A stretch of DNA of 64,000 nucleotides, from contig CM066998.1 of the NCBI GenBank assembly GCA_033977485.1, positions 54,960,274-55,024,273 on the forward strand. The letters are read 5' to 3'. This stretch comes from Hydrangea macrophylla. Its lineage: Eukaryota; Streptophyta; Magnoliopsida; Cornales; Hydrangeaceae. Positions within the stretch are counted from its first letter, which is position 1, and every line of letters starts with the position of its first letter. The notes under the pieces are model-generated. The model searched no databases, was not told the DNA's origin, and worked only from the letters and a program-made list of their open reading frames with translations. The position numbers and the translations under genes were made by a program. Below are positions 45,701-57,500 of the stretch, one piece after another.

Positions 45701-48700
45701 TTGGAAGTCTTATAATATGGGAACCTATGTAATCGCAAGTTTAATTGTTAAACAAGGAAGCGCGTATTCTTCAAATAGACTGAAGAATTCGCATTGGATG
45801 CGCGTCCATACTGGCATGCATTTTTTTTGGGTGCTGCAAGGTGTTTGTTTAAAACTTTCTTTTGAAAAAGGGGCCTAACTTAATTTTAAACACTTTGGGT
45901 GAATCCTAGAATGTCGGGAGTTGGACTAGACATCTCTAGTGTTGCTTATATAGCCTTAGTATTTGTTATTAATGTCTAAATTATCTACACAAAATCAAGA
46001 TAATGTGATTGTAGAATAGTTTCTTTCTCTTTATACAAAATATATATTTAAACATTTTATTCTACTACCCCTGCTTTCCCATCCTAGTTTTTTTGTAATT
46101 GACGAATCCCTGAGCTCACATTGGTGCTTCCTAGCTGTTAAATCTTTCCAAACTAACCAAAATGTCAAGCCTTGTTTCTTGCCTAATTCTAAGCAAATCA
46201 TTTCTGATTTCCTAGTTAAGATCTGAATTTGTGGAAGGTGCAACTCGTAAAATTTTAGAAAGTAATGTTTCTTAGTGATATAGTATCCAGCTTGTGCTTA
46301 CATATCAGCTAGTTACATCGTAACCAGAGATCATAAGTTCTCTAGATTTTGGGTGTGATAGATCTGTTTGCTCTGTCCTTTCTCTCTTCCCTCTGCCACA
46401 CATCTATCCTGCATGTAGCTTTCTAGCAAACCGGACTCAATGAGTGGGAAAAAAAAATCTATAACTTGTAATTGTTACTTTATTAGATTTTGCACCTTAA
46501 TGTTTTTCAAAATTGTCAGAACATGGGTTGTGACGGTTGTGTCCTCCCATGTGTGCTGACTGCGTCTTGAACTACAAGAGTCACGAAAGAGAAATAAGGC
46601 ATGTACTTTGGCGCTAAGGCAGGTCCGGTGGATCGGGAAGTGTCGTTAGTTGATCCTCTAGGCGTGTCCATGCTTTACAGTTACCATCATAATTGTGGTT
46701 GTAGAAAAAATAGTGCTACAAGCATGAACTCCTTTTGGTTCCACATGCTTCATCCCCTCTGCTCTTTGTCACTACCTTCTAAATAGACATACCTAAATTT
46801 CAATTTTTTGATTTTTTCACTTGGGCGGAACGCTAAGCATTAATTTGATCAAATTTTAATTCCCTTGTCATTCTTGTGGAGCACTTTGCATAATTTTGAT
46901 AAATTGTGGTTTTGTTACAATTACCTAATTTCTTTTACCATTGATCTGATATGTCTTGTATGTTCTGTTAGCGATTATTTTCTGAGTCTAGTGTTTGATA
47001 CTTACTTTTGTATTCTAGTTCTTCATAGCAAGTTATAAATGTTTGATCTCTCTTAATTGTTTGAGATATATACACGAAATAGTTATGGCTTCTGAGATAC
47101 GACTTATATTCTCTCAGGTGGACAACTTTATTCATGCTGACATGCATCCCGGAAATATCCTTGTCCGAGCTCAGAACAAATCTTCCAGGAAACGATTCTT
47201 TAAATCAAAACCTCATGTCATTTTCCTTGATGTAGGCATGACTGCCGAACTTTCTAAAAGCGATCGAGTAAATTTATTGGAGTTCTTTAAGGCAGTTGCC
47301 CGTCGAGATGGCCGTACTGCAGCAGAGTGCACGCTCAAGCTATCGAAGCAACAGAACTGTCCCAATCCTGAGGCCTTCATTCAGGTAATATGTTACTTGA
47401 AATGGGCATGATTGTTAGAGCCGGTCCATTCATGAGTAAATTTGAGATTCACACAACCTGATACGATTCACGATTCAATATGGTTTGCGGCTCATGATTT
47501 TTGAAATTTGAAATTTTCAGTTTTAAGTTGAAAACTTTCAACATTATGAGCTTTGATATTGCATAAAACGTGTGTAAAATTGTTATTTTGTTCATTTTAA
47601 GCACGGTACACTTGTTTTATATGTATATTGTATCATACATACATATATATATATATATTATGAAATATTTGATTGAACAAAGACTACGTTCTTAGCTGTA
47701 TTTCTGTATTATCTCTGCTAAATGTGTGAAATGGAGACTTTTCAATGTGGAAATCTTATGAATCCAGTTGCCTTTGTTGAATAACTCAAGTCCTAAAGCT
47801 ATGTACATTCAAGCATATAGTATCCTAGAACTTCTGTCTCTCAATAAGAAAATGGATCTCTTGAGGTTGAGATGTATAATGTAATAGATTTAGGTATTAC
47901 TTTATTTTATTTGAGTGTTTTATGTTTTGAACGGCAAGCAAATTTATTAAAAGCCAAAAAGGTCAAAAGGTTTGGGTATTACTTGTTTATTCTATCCGAA
48001 CTTACTTCTTATAAAGCTTTAAATTGATTTGTGTTTATACTTTCTACATTTTTGGCTTGTTTCAAGTTCTGGTTAGGGCATGGTTGTGTGTGTGTGTCAC
48101 CTAAGGCTCTGTTGGTTCTTGAATTAGTGAGGGAAAAGAAAGGAAAACATTGAAGAAATGATTTTCCTTTGTTTGGTTAGAAAGGAAAACGATGAGGAAA
48201 ATAGGAAAGAAAAGAGAATAAGTTGAGAAATAAATTAAACATTTTGGATGTTGTGAGTCATTTCCCTTCCTTTATTCATTACAATTACATTTGAGAAATT
48301 TTTAATTTTTAATTTTTAATGTTATTTAAGCATGAAGGAAAGCACAAGGGAAAACACGAGGGAACTAGTTTTCCTTTCCCGTATCCGTGAACCAAACAGA
48401 GCCTAAGAGAAAAGAAAAATGTATTTTGTGGTGTTAGATATCACATATGGCTCATTTTTGCTCTGTGTGCACAATTGGTTTCCTAGCATTTTTGTGCATC
48501 TCTCTTGTGATGTATATCTATGTGCAATTTCTTATATAGTTTTCTGAATATCTATTTTGACAGGAATTGAAAGAGTCGTTTGATTTTTGGGGCACTCCTC
48601 AAGGTGATTTGATCCATCCTGCTGATTGCATGCAGAACGTACTTGAGCAAGTTAGACGCCATAAAGTCAACATTGATGGCAATGTATGCACTGTAATGGT

Positions 48701-51263
48701 CACGACTTTGGTCCTTGAGGTAATTTCTTATCTTCTTTCAAGTAGGACAGCTTAAGGCCTTGCTTGTATCACTCAAACGCACATTTTGGCCCAACCGTAA
48801 GCACACGAACGCATATTTTAAACTGTTTGGGTATATTTTAAGCAGCACTTTAGAGCCGCAAAACATTTTTTGCTTGAAGCATATCCAGAGGAAGTAGTTA
48901 TGGATTGTAATGATTTTTTCTTAATTCCTATTATGTCCTTGTCATTAGAGCTTTTGCTTCCACTTCTATTTCTGATTCTGCCTAAACGCAAAAGCCAAAG
49001 CCAATCCAAGGCCCAAGTGAGAATCCCACGGTGAAAAGCTATGTAGCATGGACACTTCACTTTGGGTGCCGTCTCCCTATCGTGTCCGAGTCAGACACCG
49101 ATACTTGTCGGACACGCGTCACCACATGTCAGACATGCTAAAAAACATGTCTTAAATTTTTAATATCAGACACACCTTGAGCATGTGTCGGACACGCAGT
49201 CGACATGACCGCAAACACGAGTGAAAGCGGAATGGTGGCCTCTCATTGGAGATGCTTTTAAAATTTTGAGGCAATGGTCTTAATATAGTAAAATTGGGGA
49301 TAATCAAGTGGTTTATTGAGAATTATGGAAACAGGAGTGGACAAGGAATTGCAAATTGTATATTTAATTCAATGAATAATTATTTATTCGTTGTATCCTA
49401 GCCGTGTCCGTCTCTTACATTTTTAGGATTTGCCGTATCGACGTGTTCGTATTGTGTCGTATCCGCGTCCCGTGTCCGTATCCATGCTACATAGGTGAAA
49501 AGTTGGACGAAAGAATGTGTATGTTTTAAATGCTTTGTAAGTTCATAGAATCTTGATTCATCGATTCTAAAAAAAAATAAAAAAATCTCTTTTCGTGGTT
49601 GGTGTTTTATTGTCCTCTTGTCATTCCTATGATGAAATTTTCTTTTTGCCTATGCTTCACATTTGAATATCTATGCTGACATGTCTTGGCATAGGAATGG
49701 ATAGGCATACTTGGCACCCCAAAATTGGAAATTTTTTAGTACATAAAATACAACCTATGAGATAAACCTCGTCCCGGTTTTCTTCCTATGTGCACTATTT
49801 TGTCTTCCTGTTCTCTTTCTTCGTTTGCAATTAACCAAGGCTCTATTTGATTTGTGGATTTAGAGAAGGAAAAGAAAAGGAGAGGAAACAAGAAGGAAAG
49901 CTAGTTCCCTTGTGTTTTCTTCCAGGCTTAAGTTACATAAATACTAAAAATATTCAAAACCTGTAACTTTTGCTGCGTTTGGACGCAAGTAACTTTTGTC
50001 CTGAAGTACATATATCTATGTTTATAGGAACTTGATATATATAGTTAGATACACAAAAAGAACAAAAGAAGGGTAGAGATGGAGATAGAAACAAGTTGGA
50101 GTGAAAGTATTTATTTTAGAAGTTGAGGAGCAAGGAGTTCTGTCAACTCCCAACTCACGACCTATTATGCAAAAACACCATCTAACTTGAAAGCGGAAGC
50201 AAGTAAGATTTGGCTTTTTGAAAAATGTTAAAATTTTGTTGCAATGCAACTAAAGATGTCATTCCAAACACAACCTAACTAAAAAAGGAGTGAAGTGGCT
50301 TAGGAAATTTAAGAGTTATTAAAGATTTTTTTTATTATTATATTCTTTTACTTAATATTATTGTCACTTTTTCCTTTTTAACCAAACCCAGAAAATTGTT
50401 TTATTTTGTCATTATTTCCTTTTTAACCAAACCAAAAGAAGTGTTTCTGTAGGCTCTGTTTGGTTGTGGATTTTGAAAGAGTAAAGGGAAAGGAAAACTA
50501 GTTCCCTCGTGTTTTTCTTCGTGCTTAAATAACATTATAAATTAAAATTTTGAAAATATTATTGTAATATACGAATAATGGAAGGGAATTGACTCACTAC
50601 ATTCAAAATATTTAATTTATTTCTCCACTTTTCTTTCCAATTTTCCTCATGGTTTCCATATTAACCGAAGGAATGTGCCTTCCTCTTATGTTTTCTTTAC
50701 TCTTTCCTCACAATTGTATTAATCAAACAAAGCCTAAAGCTCTGAAAGTTCTAGCACATTCTCTGTTTTTGCACTCACTGCTTCTTCTGAAGGTGCTCTT
50801 TTATTTTTTTAACATGGTTGTAACTAGGAGTGTAACAAAACCGACCGAACCAATCGGTTTTCAAAAATTTCATGCAATGTAAAAACCAAAGCGAAAATTT
50901 ACACTAAACCGAACCGAACCGAAACCAATTGGTTTGACCAAAAATCACACCTAACCGAACCATTTTCACCCCTAGTAGTAACATTTGTGATTGTTCTCCA
51001 AGTTTCTACCAAGCCAATTTTTGTTAGGAAGATGTGTCCTTTATGCTATGTTCATATCACATTACTTGGTTGATCGATGCTAGATGTTACAATTACTTTT
51101 TGGTTCTATGTTTGTGATCTAATTGGATTCTAATTTTACATAGGGTTGGCAGCGGAAGCTTGACCCTGATTATGACGTGATGCACACGTTGCAAACATTG
51201 CTGCTCAAAGCTGACTGGGCAAAGTCTCTATCCTACACCATCGAAGGGCTCATGGCTCCGTAG
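42770..51263 (+). CDS. ABC1K/UbiB atypical kinase, ADCK2-like
   Basis: Five coding exons: 42770-42777, 43478-44888, 47118-47384, 48564-48719 and 51144-51263, total 1962 nt, 653 residues, all GT-AG. UbiB hallmarks are clear: K257-W-G-Q in the KxGQ motif, VASGSIAQVHRA as the nucleotide-loop equivalent (ADCK2-like rather than AAAS), the putative VAIK-type lysine K346 in VAVKVRHPGV, the catalytic loop HADMHPGN at 479-486, and the metal-binding FLDVGM with D511. Hydrophobic segments precede the domain (about 172-225). ABC1K proteins are ATP-binding atypical kinases supporting prenyl-lipid (ubiquinone-type) metabolism in mitochondria or plastids. The basic N-terminus MSRLLTIRIIKK suggests a mitochondrial presequence. 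The start is set by frame and splice phase; an upstream start is possible. Introns 2 and 4 exceed 2 kb; introns 2-4 carry MITE/hAT elements. Confidence 0.9.
43551..43700 (+). repeat. 75-bp tandem repeat in ABC1K exon 2 (25 residues twice)
   Basis: Codons 28-52 and 53-77 both encode the pattern GR(N/S)YGAFFKAGLCSYRQR(I/L)Y. The DNA copies differ at only a handful of positions, so the duplication is recent relative to the gene. It keeps the frame and lies in the N-terminal region before the UbiB domain. Confidence 0.93.
45100..45211. mobile_element. Small foldback MITE in ABC1K intron 2
   Basis: Arms TGATAAATACACCCACCCAA and an inverted right end containing GTGGGTGTAGGGAGAAATTT...TTTATTCATCA. 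About 112 bp. The remainder of intron 2 (44889-47117) shows nothing recognisable. Confidence 0.65.
48105..48407. mobile_element. GGCTCTGTTTGGTT-type MITE in ABC1K intron 3
   Basis: Ends AGGCTCTGTTGGTTCTTG and GTGAACCAAACAGAGCCT, interior GGAAAAGAAAGGAAAAC and its complement. About 300 bp. Confidence 0.8.
49039..49494. mobile_element. hAT-type element in ABC1K intron 4, TSD GTGAAAAG
   Basis: 456 bp with ends CTATGTAGCATGGACAC and, inverted, CTATGTAGCATGGATAC; many GTGTC/GACAC motifs inside. Exact 8-bp TSD at 49031-49038 and 49495-49502. Confidence 0.93.
49838..50735. repeat. Cluster of GGCTCTGTTTGG-type MITE pieces in ABC1K intron 4
   Basis: AAGGCTCTATTTGATTTGTG at 49838 and AGGCTCTGTTTGGTTGTGG at 50452, the latter paired with AATCAAACAAAGCCTAAAG at 50720-50735. 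At least one complete copy (50452-50735) and fragments of another. Confidence 0.65.
50825..50974. mobile_element. Short hAT-type element in ABC1K intron 4
   Basis: 150 bp with ends TAGGAGTGTAACAAAACCG and, inverted, TAGGGGTGAAAATGG; flanks GTTGTAAC and GTAGTAAC form an 8-bp TSD with one mismatch. It lies 170 bp before the last splice acceptor. Confidence 0.85.
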
Positions 51264-51628
51264 GAAGGTTTTGTTTCTCTCTCTTCCCGCGAATCAACTT
51301 TTGACCTTAACCGAATATAAAAATGTATACGTCCCAATTGCTTTTATTTCTTCCGATGGCTCTTCTATGTGTGCCTTCCCATGAATTTTGTTGTCTGAGC
51401 AAAAAATATTTTGTATTTATTATGCTTTTCCATATAAAAATGTTGTTAACTTGAGCGTCAACTTGCGAGCAAGGACATTAGAGAAGGTACAAGAAAAGAA
51501 AGAACCAAGGAGATGATATTCTTTGATTTCCTTACTGTTTCGATAAATAGATTTGTATAAGAGAACTTAATATTTGAGTAACTGTGGGCATGGTAATGGA
51601 GATTCCGTAAATATTCCAATTAAAAAAT

Positions 51629-51664
51629 AGCCGGCGAAAGAAGCCCCGGTGAATGGCGGTCGTA
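51629..51664 (+). pseudogene. Plastid 23S rRNA fragment (nuclear plastid DNA)
   Basis: 36 bp containing AGCCCCGGTGAA-GGCGG-CGTA matches, with few changes, my recollection of the plastid 23S rRNA segment around AGCCCCGGTGAACGGCGGCC. It is too short to be a gene. It lies 27 bp before the rbcL-like fragment, an order not found in plastid genomes. Confidence 0.65.
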
Positions 51665-51690
51665 GCCATCTCTGGCGATGAATCAACAAT

Positions 51691-51925
<235 letters not shown>

Positions 51926-52182
51926 TTGGAAATTCTGTTTGATTTCTTCGATTTGAGTGTTTCACTTGTAAATTTGACTAGATTACAGTTGTTTGCTGCC
52001 AATAAATACGTTGTTATTTTGTATGTTGGTATATGAGTAGTAGTGAATGGTTAAAATGAGAGTTTGAAATTAAACCTAATGAGATGTTAATCGTTTTTGA
52101 AATTTTAATCGCCCTGCATCGGAGGTGTTGGTAACATGAGCTTGATTAATCATTCTTGTCGTGGTTTTATTGATATGGGAAT
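51926..52182. other. Spacer
   Basis: No recognisable gene or element. Confidence 0.5.
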
Positions 52183-52230
52183 TATTAAAAAGAGTAATGC
52201 TATGCATATTAAATTTTGTATTCCAAATAT

Positions 52231-53418
52231 TAGAAATGCTACGCACATATTGTAAACCACATCAGACTCTACACCAAGGTTAAAACAATTTTTTAAAAAA
52301 TTGTGGGGCCCACAAGCACCACTTCCTATACTCTCTTCCTTTACTGTCTCTCTCTCTACCTTGCAGACAAAGAAATAAAACCCCAATTTGAAAAAAACTT
52401 GCAACCCTGGTCGGGCTGGTCTGACCCCACACCCACGGCGGCCTCACTCTTCTTCTTCTTCTTCTTCTTCTTCTTCTTCTTCTAATTCCCACTTCCACGA
52501 TCCACCACCCAATCACTCACATTACTGCTTCTTTTTAGGGAAATCATAATACCAGAGCAGTTTTCTTTAATGTCAGAGCAAATTCTAACACTTTTTTATT
52601 TGTAACGGTAAAAATCCGCTAGTAATGTCAAAAATTCGTTAGAAAAATTGTGGGTTGATCTGGTATTAAAGAAAATTGCTCTGGCAATATGAGCAGCCTC
52701 TTTTTAATCTCTGAAATTGGAGTATAAAAATTCAAAATTCCCATTTACGTCAGTCAATAACAACTCATTCTTGATGTAAGGTTTTTATATGCGTTGCAAA
52801 CATGGCATCGTTCTTTATGCCCTTCTCCTTTTGTATTCCCTCTATCCAGTTGTTATAAAGATTGCCACCAACCCACGATTATACACTTCGACCACCACAA
52901 ATTCATCCCACTGCGTGTGTGTGTGTGTGTTTGTGGTTGTGGATGCCATCCAACACTGTTTGTTAACCCTTCCGCAGTACCCAACACTATCATCAGTACT
53001 GAATTTTATATATCAATTCAAGAGAGAAAGACCCAATTATGAATTATCAATTCAAGAGAGAAGGCCCAATGGTCCATTGACAAAATAAAGGATTGTATAC
53101 ACTGTTTTTCAATTCCTATTTGCTTAATTTGAAGAACAAAATTCATTAATCTACAAACCACATACCAAACTTCCATTTTTCCTAATTACCATAGGTGGCA
53201 CTGTTTCTCTTCATTTTTTTTTTCCCAATTAGAAAAGGAAAATGGATTGGGTCTCACAAAAAAAAAGAAAAAAAGAAGAAGATAAATAAAGAAAAAAGAT
53301 ATTCTCTGTAGTATTATTACATATATGTATATATCATTGTATATATAAATACACATATATATACACAGAATGCTGAGAGAGAGAGAGGAGGTGGTTTTGT
53401 ACCTTTGATGTAACTGTA

Positions 53419-53465
<47 letters not shown>

Positions 53466-53583
53466 AAGGAAGACATATAGTGAAGGAAATGGTGAATGTT
53501 GGCCCCATAAATTTTTTTAAAATTGCTTAGACATCCTTGGTGTGAAATCAGATGTGGTTTACAATGTATGCTTAACATTTCTA
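52231..53583. mobile_element. Mutator-type TIR element, middle layer of the nest
   Basis: 1353 bp with arms of about 80 bp: TAGAAATGCTACGCACATAT...GTAAACCACATC...ACACCAAGG and the inverted copy at the right. The flanks TCCAAATAT and TCCATATAT form a 9-bp TSD with one mismatch. Carries (TTC)n (52448-52482), (GA)n (53421-53463) and a third element. No transposase ORF seen. Confidence 0.88.
52549..52690. repeat. Innermost foldback of the nest
   Basis: Arms ATACCAGAGCAGTTTTCTTT and AAAGAAAATTGCTCTGGCAAT around CGGTAAAAATCCGCTAG. About 140 bp. TSD not resolved. Confidence 0.6.
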
Positions 53584-53744
53584 TCCATATATTTCTCAAA
53601 TACACATGGAAATACGACCATTTTTAATAATGATGGGATCATTCAACATCTTCTAATTAAAATTCAGTGGGTTCATCGCCACACATATTGAAAAAAAATT
53701 TGAGATTCAAAATTTGGAAAGCATAGCGTTACCCCTATTAAAAA

Positions 53745-54551
53745 TCCCATTATTGAAGAAAAAGGGTAAATTACCCAAAAAAATTTGGTGGGGAGATAAG
53801 AAAGGTAATGTAAACTATAATTTGCAAGAGTGCTTTCTATAAATATCTTTCAAATATAGATTGTATGCTTTGTGAAAATATCTTTGTTTCCTTTTCAATT
53901 TGTACCCAAGGAACTGCAGTGTTCCCATACTCAAAAAAAAAAAAAAGTTAAGGCACACAATACATTTCACGTTACATTCCACAACAAGGCTTTAAATGTG
54001 TTGTACTTTGTGCTGTTTAAATTTTTTTACACTTTTCTATGCACCACTTAAACAGCACAGGGTACGTGCATTTAAAGCCCTGTTTTGAATGTGTTGTGGA
54101 ATGTATTATTTGCCTAGCATTTTTCTACATTAAAACCCACCATCATATTTATTGAATACACAGTATGAACAGATTTTTGGTTTCATTCAATGACTCAAAT
54201 CTGCCAGCAATTGCCTCTATATATAAGAACTCCCTTCTGCAAGTTTACCAAGACAAAATATATATATATATATTAAAAATTTTGTTATAATCTTTATTTA
54301 TCACACATATTCACAAACTTGCATTCAATCTCATTACAGAGATTGTAAAAACTAAAACATCACACTCGTAAAATTTCGGAACTCAGATTCACTCTGAGGA
54401 ATGAAAACCTATAAATTCCACTGTACCAATTATGTATAGTTCTCCCTTTGATATATGGCTTCTGTTTCATCTTCACCCAAGTTTGAAAATTTGGTAACCA
54501 AAGTGTATGGAACTGAGTTTCTTCATCTGGATCAAGAACACACTGTTCTCT
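53745..54551. other. Spacer and 3' region downstream of the ENT gene
   Basis: Holds one foldback MITE (53951-54119: AGGCACACAATACATTTCAC and GTGTTGTGGAATGTATTATT...GCCTAGCAT). The ENT 3' UTR (minus strand) presumably covers the last 200-300 bp. Confidence 0.55.
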
Positions 54552-57500
54552 TTAAAAGGATTTATTACCAATAAGCCACAGCCAACCAAGAGCAACCCCA
54601 GAGAATATGCCTCCCAAAAGGAATAACACTAGCAAATTACCCAATGCATTTTGCTCAGGACCCTACAAAAGATCAACATTAAACTTAAAGTTAATTATGA
54701 GATATCTGAAGTTAAGATGCTATGTTTGGTAGGAGGGATGGAAAAGTGGAAGGAGGAAAATGAGAGGAGGGAGGGAAGAGGTATCCGCAAGGAAAGGAAG
54801 GAGATCTTCCGTCCTTTTGTTCGGTTAAATAAGAAGGAAAGTATGGAATATTGTGTATTTACAATTACACCCTTCCATAAGAAAAAAGGACAACTCTCTT
54901 TGAAGGACCAAAATGTTCAAATAAAAATAAAAAAAAAACACTTTTTTCTCTCCCAATCCGCCCCCACTTTTGGAGGGATGAGAAATGGGTCGGCCAGGAC
55001 TAAGCCCCTCCTCCCCTCCCCTCCCCTCACCTCACCTCACCTCACCAAAAAACTGATTTAGGCCTTGTTTAGGAATCCTAATGGAAATCGAGGAAAAACT
55101 GTGATTCTCACAGTATAATATGGAACACTCCGTCAATTAGGGAATTACCGAATGGTTAGGAGAACTGCGATCGACTCTCCAACATGGTCCCCAAATGGGG
55201 CCTACTCCTCTTCCCTCCATCCCTCCTTCCTTGGTAACAAACATAGCTTTAAAACTTAATGGACAAATTGTTAACTAACCTTGTAACCTTTGGGGGCAGC
55301 TGTGAGGACACAAACAGTTAGATAACCATTGGTCAATCCCAAAAATGAAATGAGTGTTATCATCCAACCCTGATCACCATATTTTGCAGTGAAGTAGAAT
55401 GCAGGGATGAACAAGAATCGCGATAAAATTGCTATTAAGAGGCCTTTTTGGGACTTGAACTTCAGACACTCCATGAGGGGAATGTACCGGGATATCAGAT
55501 CCCACACGTTGTACATTGCTATCAGAACAAGCGGGTATCTGAAAGGTCGAAGCAATCGTCAAACAGGGCTATCTCGGTTATTGCATATAATGCATAAATT
55601 TGATGATGTCTAGTCCCCACTCTCATTTTCTATCTGGTCTTTGAAAACCAAAATCATGTTGGCTTACAAAGAACCTGTTTTAAGAGTGTGACTTTAGATA
55701 GGGCAAGCACTACTAGACATTAAAAGACTATAACTGAACACTCTTATTAACAAGAAAATTGATTCTTGCCTAGCCAAAAAAAAAAAAAAAAAATGGTTCT
55801 TAGCCTTCCCAAACAGCCCCTAAGAAAATGCTAGAACAACTGAATCTCTCTCCTTATCACCAAGTAAGCATGTTTTGATGAATTTCAGGTGAGAATTACT
55901 AGGTGCCATGGGCCCCAAATTGATTTAAAATATCATTATCATCCATTTAACTAGTCCAGGTACGTGATCATAAAATATTGACCCCGTTGGTTATTTCAAG
56001 TACATTACAATCCAAATTTAACAAAGAGCTCAAGAAAGATTCAATAAGTGAAATGTCTTATCTTAAGGAAACAAGAGAATAAACCAAACCAAAACAAACC
56101 AAGCCTTGTGTCCCAAATCATTTGGAGTCGTCTATATGAATCCTTCGCACCATTCGTTACGGTCAAGAGCTACATGCACCATTAAATTAAAAATAATCAT
56201 ACGAAAAAAAAAGTGTTTTGAAACACGAGAATATCTGACAATTTCCTTTACTTTCCTCAATGTTTTTCTTCTTATCCAAATGGAGAAAAATTGTTTTTCT
56301 CTGTGTTTTCTTTTCCTATATTTTAGTAATTCCCTGAACCTATATACGAGCCTTATTAACCAAACAAAGAAGAGTGTATGCCTCGGTGCTTTCTCTTCTT
56401 TTCCTTCCCTAATGAACCAAACAGGACCTAAAGGATACGTTTTGGATGGCTATCGAACTCGAGGATAACAATGGTTGCTTTTGAATTGAAACACCAAAAT
56501 GGATGTTAAAAGATAAATTAAGAAGGTTGCATTTTCATTACCATGAAGTACCAAGATGGTGTTTTCCAGTGTTTTCAAATACGAACCCGGGGAAGATTGA
56601 TAGAGTCAGGACATATATAAGGTACAAGTCTAGTTCATAGTCTATGTTCTGAAACAACAATTGTTTGGTGCTCAACCTCTCCTCATGTTTAACAACATTC
56701 TCGACCTGCATAAATCCCAAAATCTTATTAGAACAAGTATTCTCGGGGTTTAAACAATATATACATATACTTATGGGGTCTGCTAACCTACACATACCAG
56801 CTTTTAGCGACGAACCTCGCTAAAAACCCCGAATTTTAGCGACAAAATTTTTCGTCGCTAAAACCCCGACTTTTAGCGACGAAATTTAACGATTTTTTTG
56901 GTCGCTTTAGCATTCCCCTATACATACATATACATATTTGTAATGTTTTCACTTGCTTGTGTTTGGATTCCAGCAGCAGCAAGATCAGCCGAAACAGTTG
57001 TTGATCCTTCTGAGGCTGCCTTTTTCCGGTAGTACTTTACAATTGCTAATTTCGGGAAGTACATCGCATACAGAAAAATGCATAGAAACTCGCAAAATGT
57101 GGAGATGGCCAGAAATAACACTGCAAACAAGTGTAAGAAGATGGAAAAAAGTTAGAAACATCCATTATACAGACGGCGAAAGTTCAAAAAAAAAAAAAAA
57201 AAACTCTCAATTCCTCATTTCAAAATATCCTTGTGTAGAGGTTGTAAATGAGCATATATGTGTGTGTGTGTGTGTGTGTGTTCAAGAATCTTTTAAAGTG
57301 AGAGAAAAATCCACATACGAGTCCCCTTGCGAAGACCATTATGGGAATGTTCAAAGGACGCTTTGGTTATTAGCCTCAAAGCAGAGGTGAGAGCTCCTGA
57401 TACAGCCAAACCAGCTAAGAAAGACTGCAAGAATCATATATCAATTTATCCAGGATATGTATTCATATATATGAGCTTCGAATCAAAGTAAATTTTAGTC

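Larger units (their letters stand above)
52192..53735. mobile_element. Mutator-type MITE, outer layer of a nest, TSD TATTAAAAA
   Basis: Ends GAGTAATGCTATGCATATTA and, inverted, GGGGTAACGCTATGCTTTCC, as in 31835-32031. Exact 9-bp TSD TATTAAAAA at 52183-52191 and 53736-53744. Almost all its length is a later insertion (52231-53583); the original element was about 190 bp. Confidence 0.92.

Noticed and set aside
47043..47117. Upstream start for the third ABC1K exon (MISLNCLRYIHEIVMASE...)
   Set aside because: The homologous frame begins at VDNFIHADMHPGN directly after a good CAG acceptor at 47117; the preceding residues are intron.
52280..53605. Reading frames rich in Arg, Ser or Leu
   Set aside because: They arise from (TTC)n and (GA)n tracts inside the nested MITEs.
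56953..56957. GT donor at 56952 for ENT intron 6
   Set aside because: It leaves one base over and sends exon 7 into an early stop, whereas the GC donor four bases earlier on the transcript keeps the family frame.
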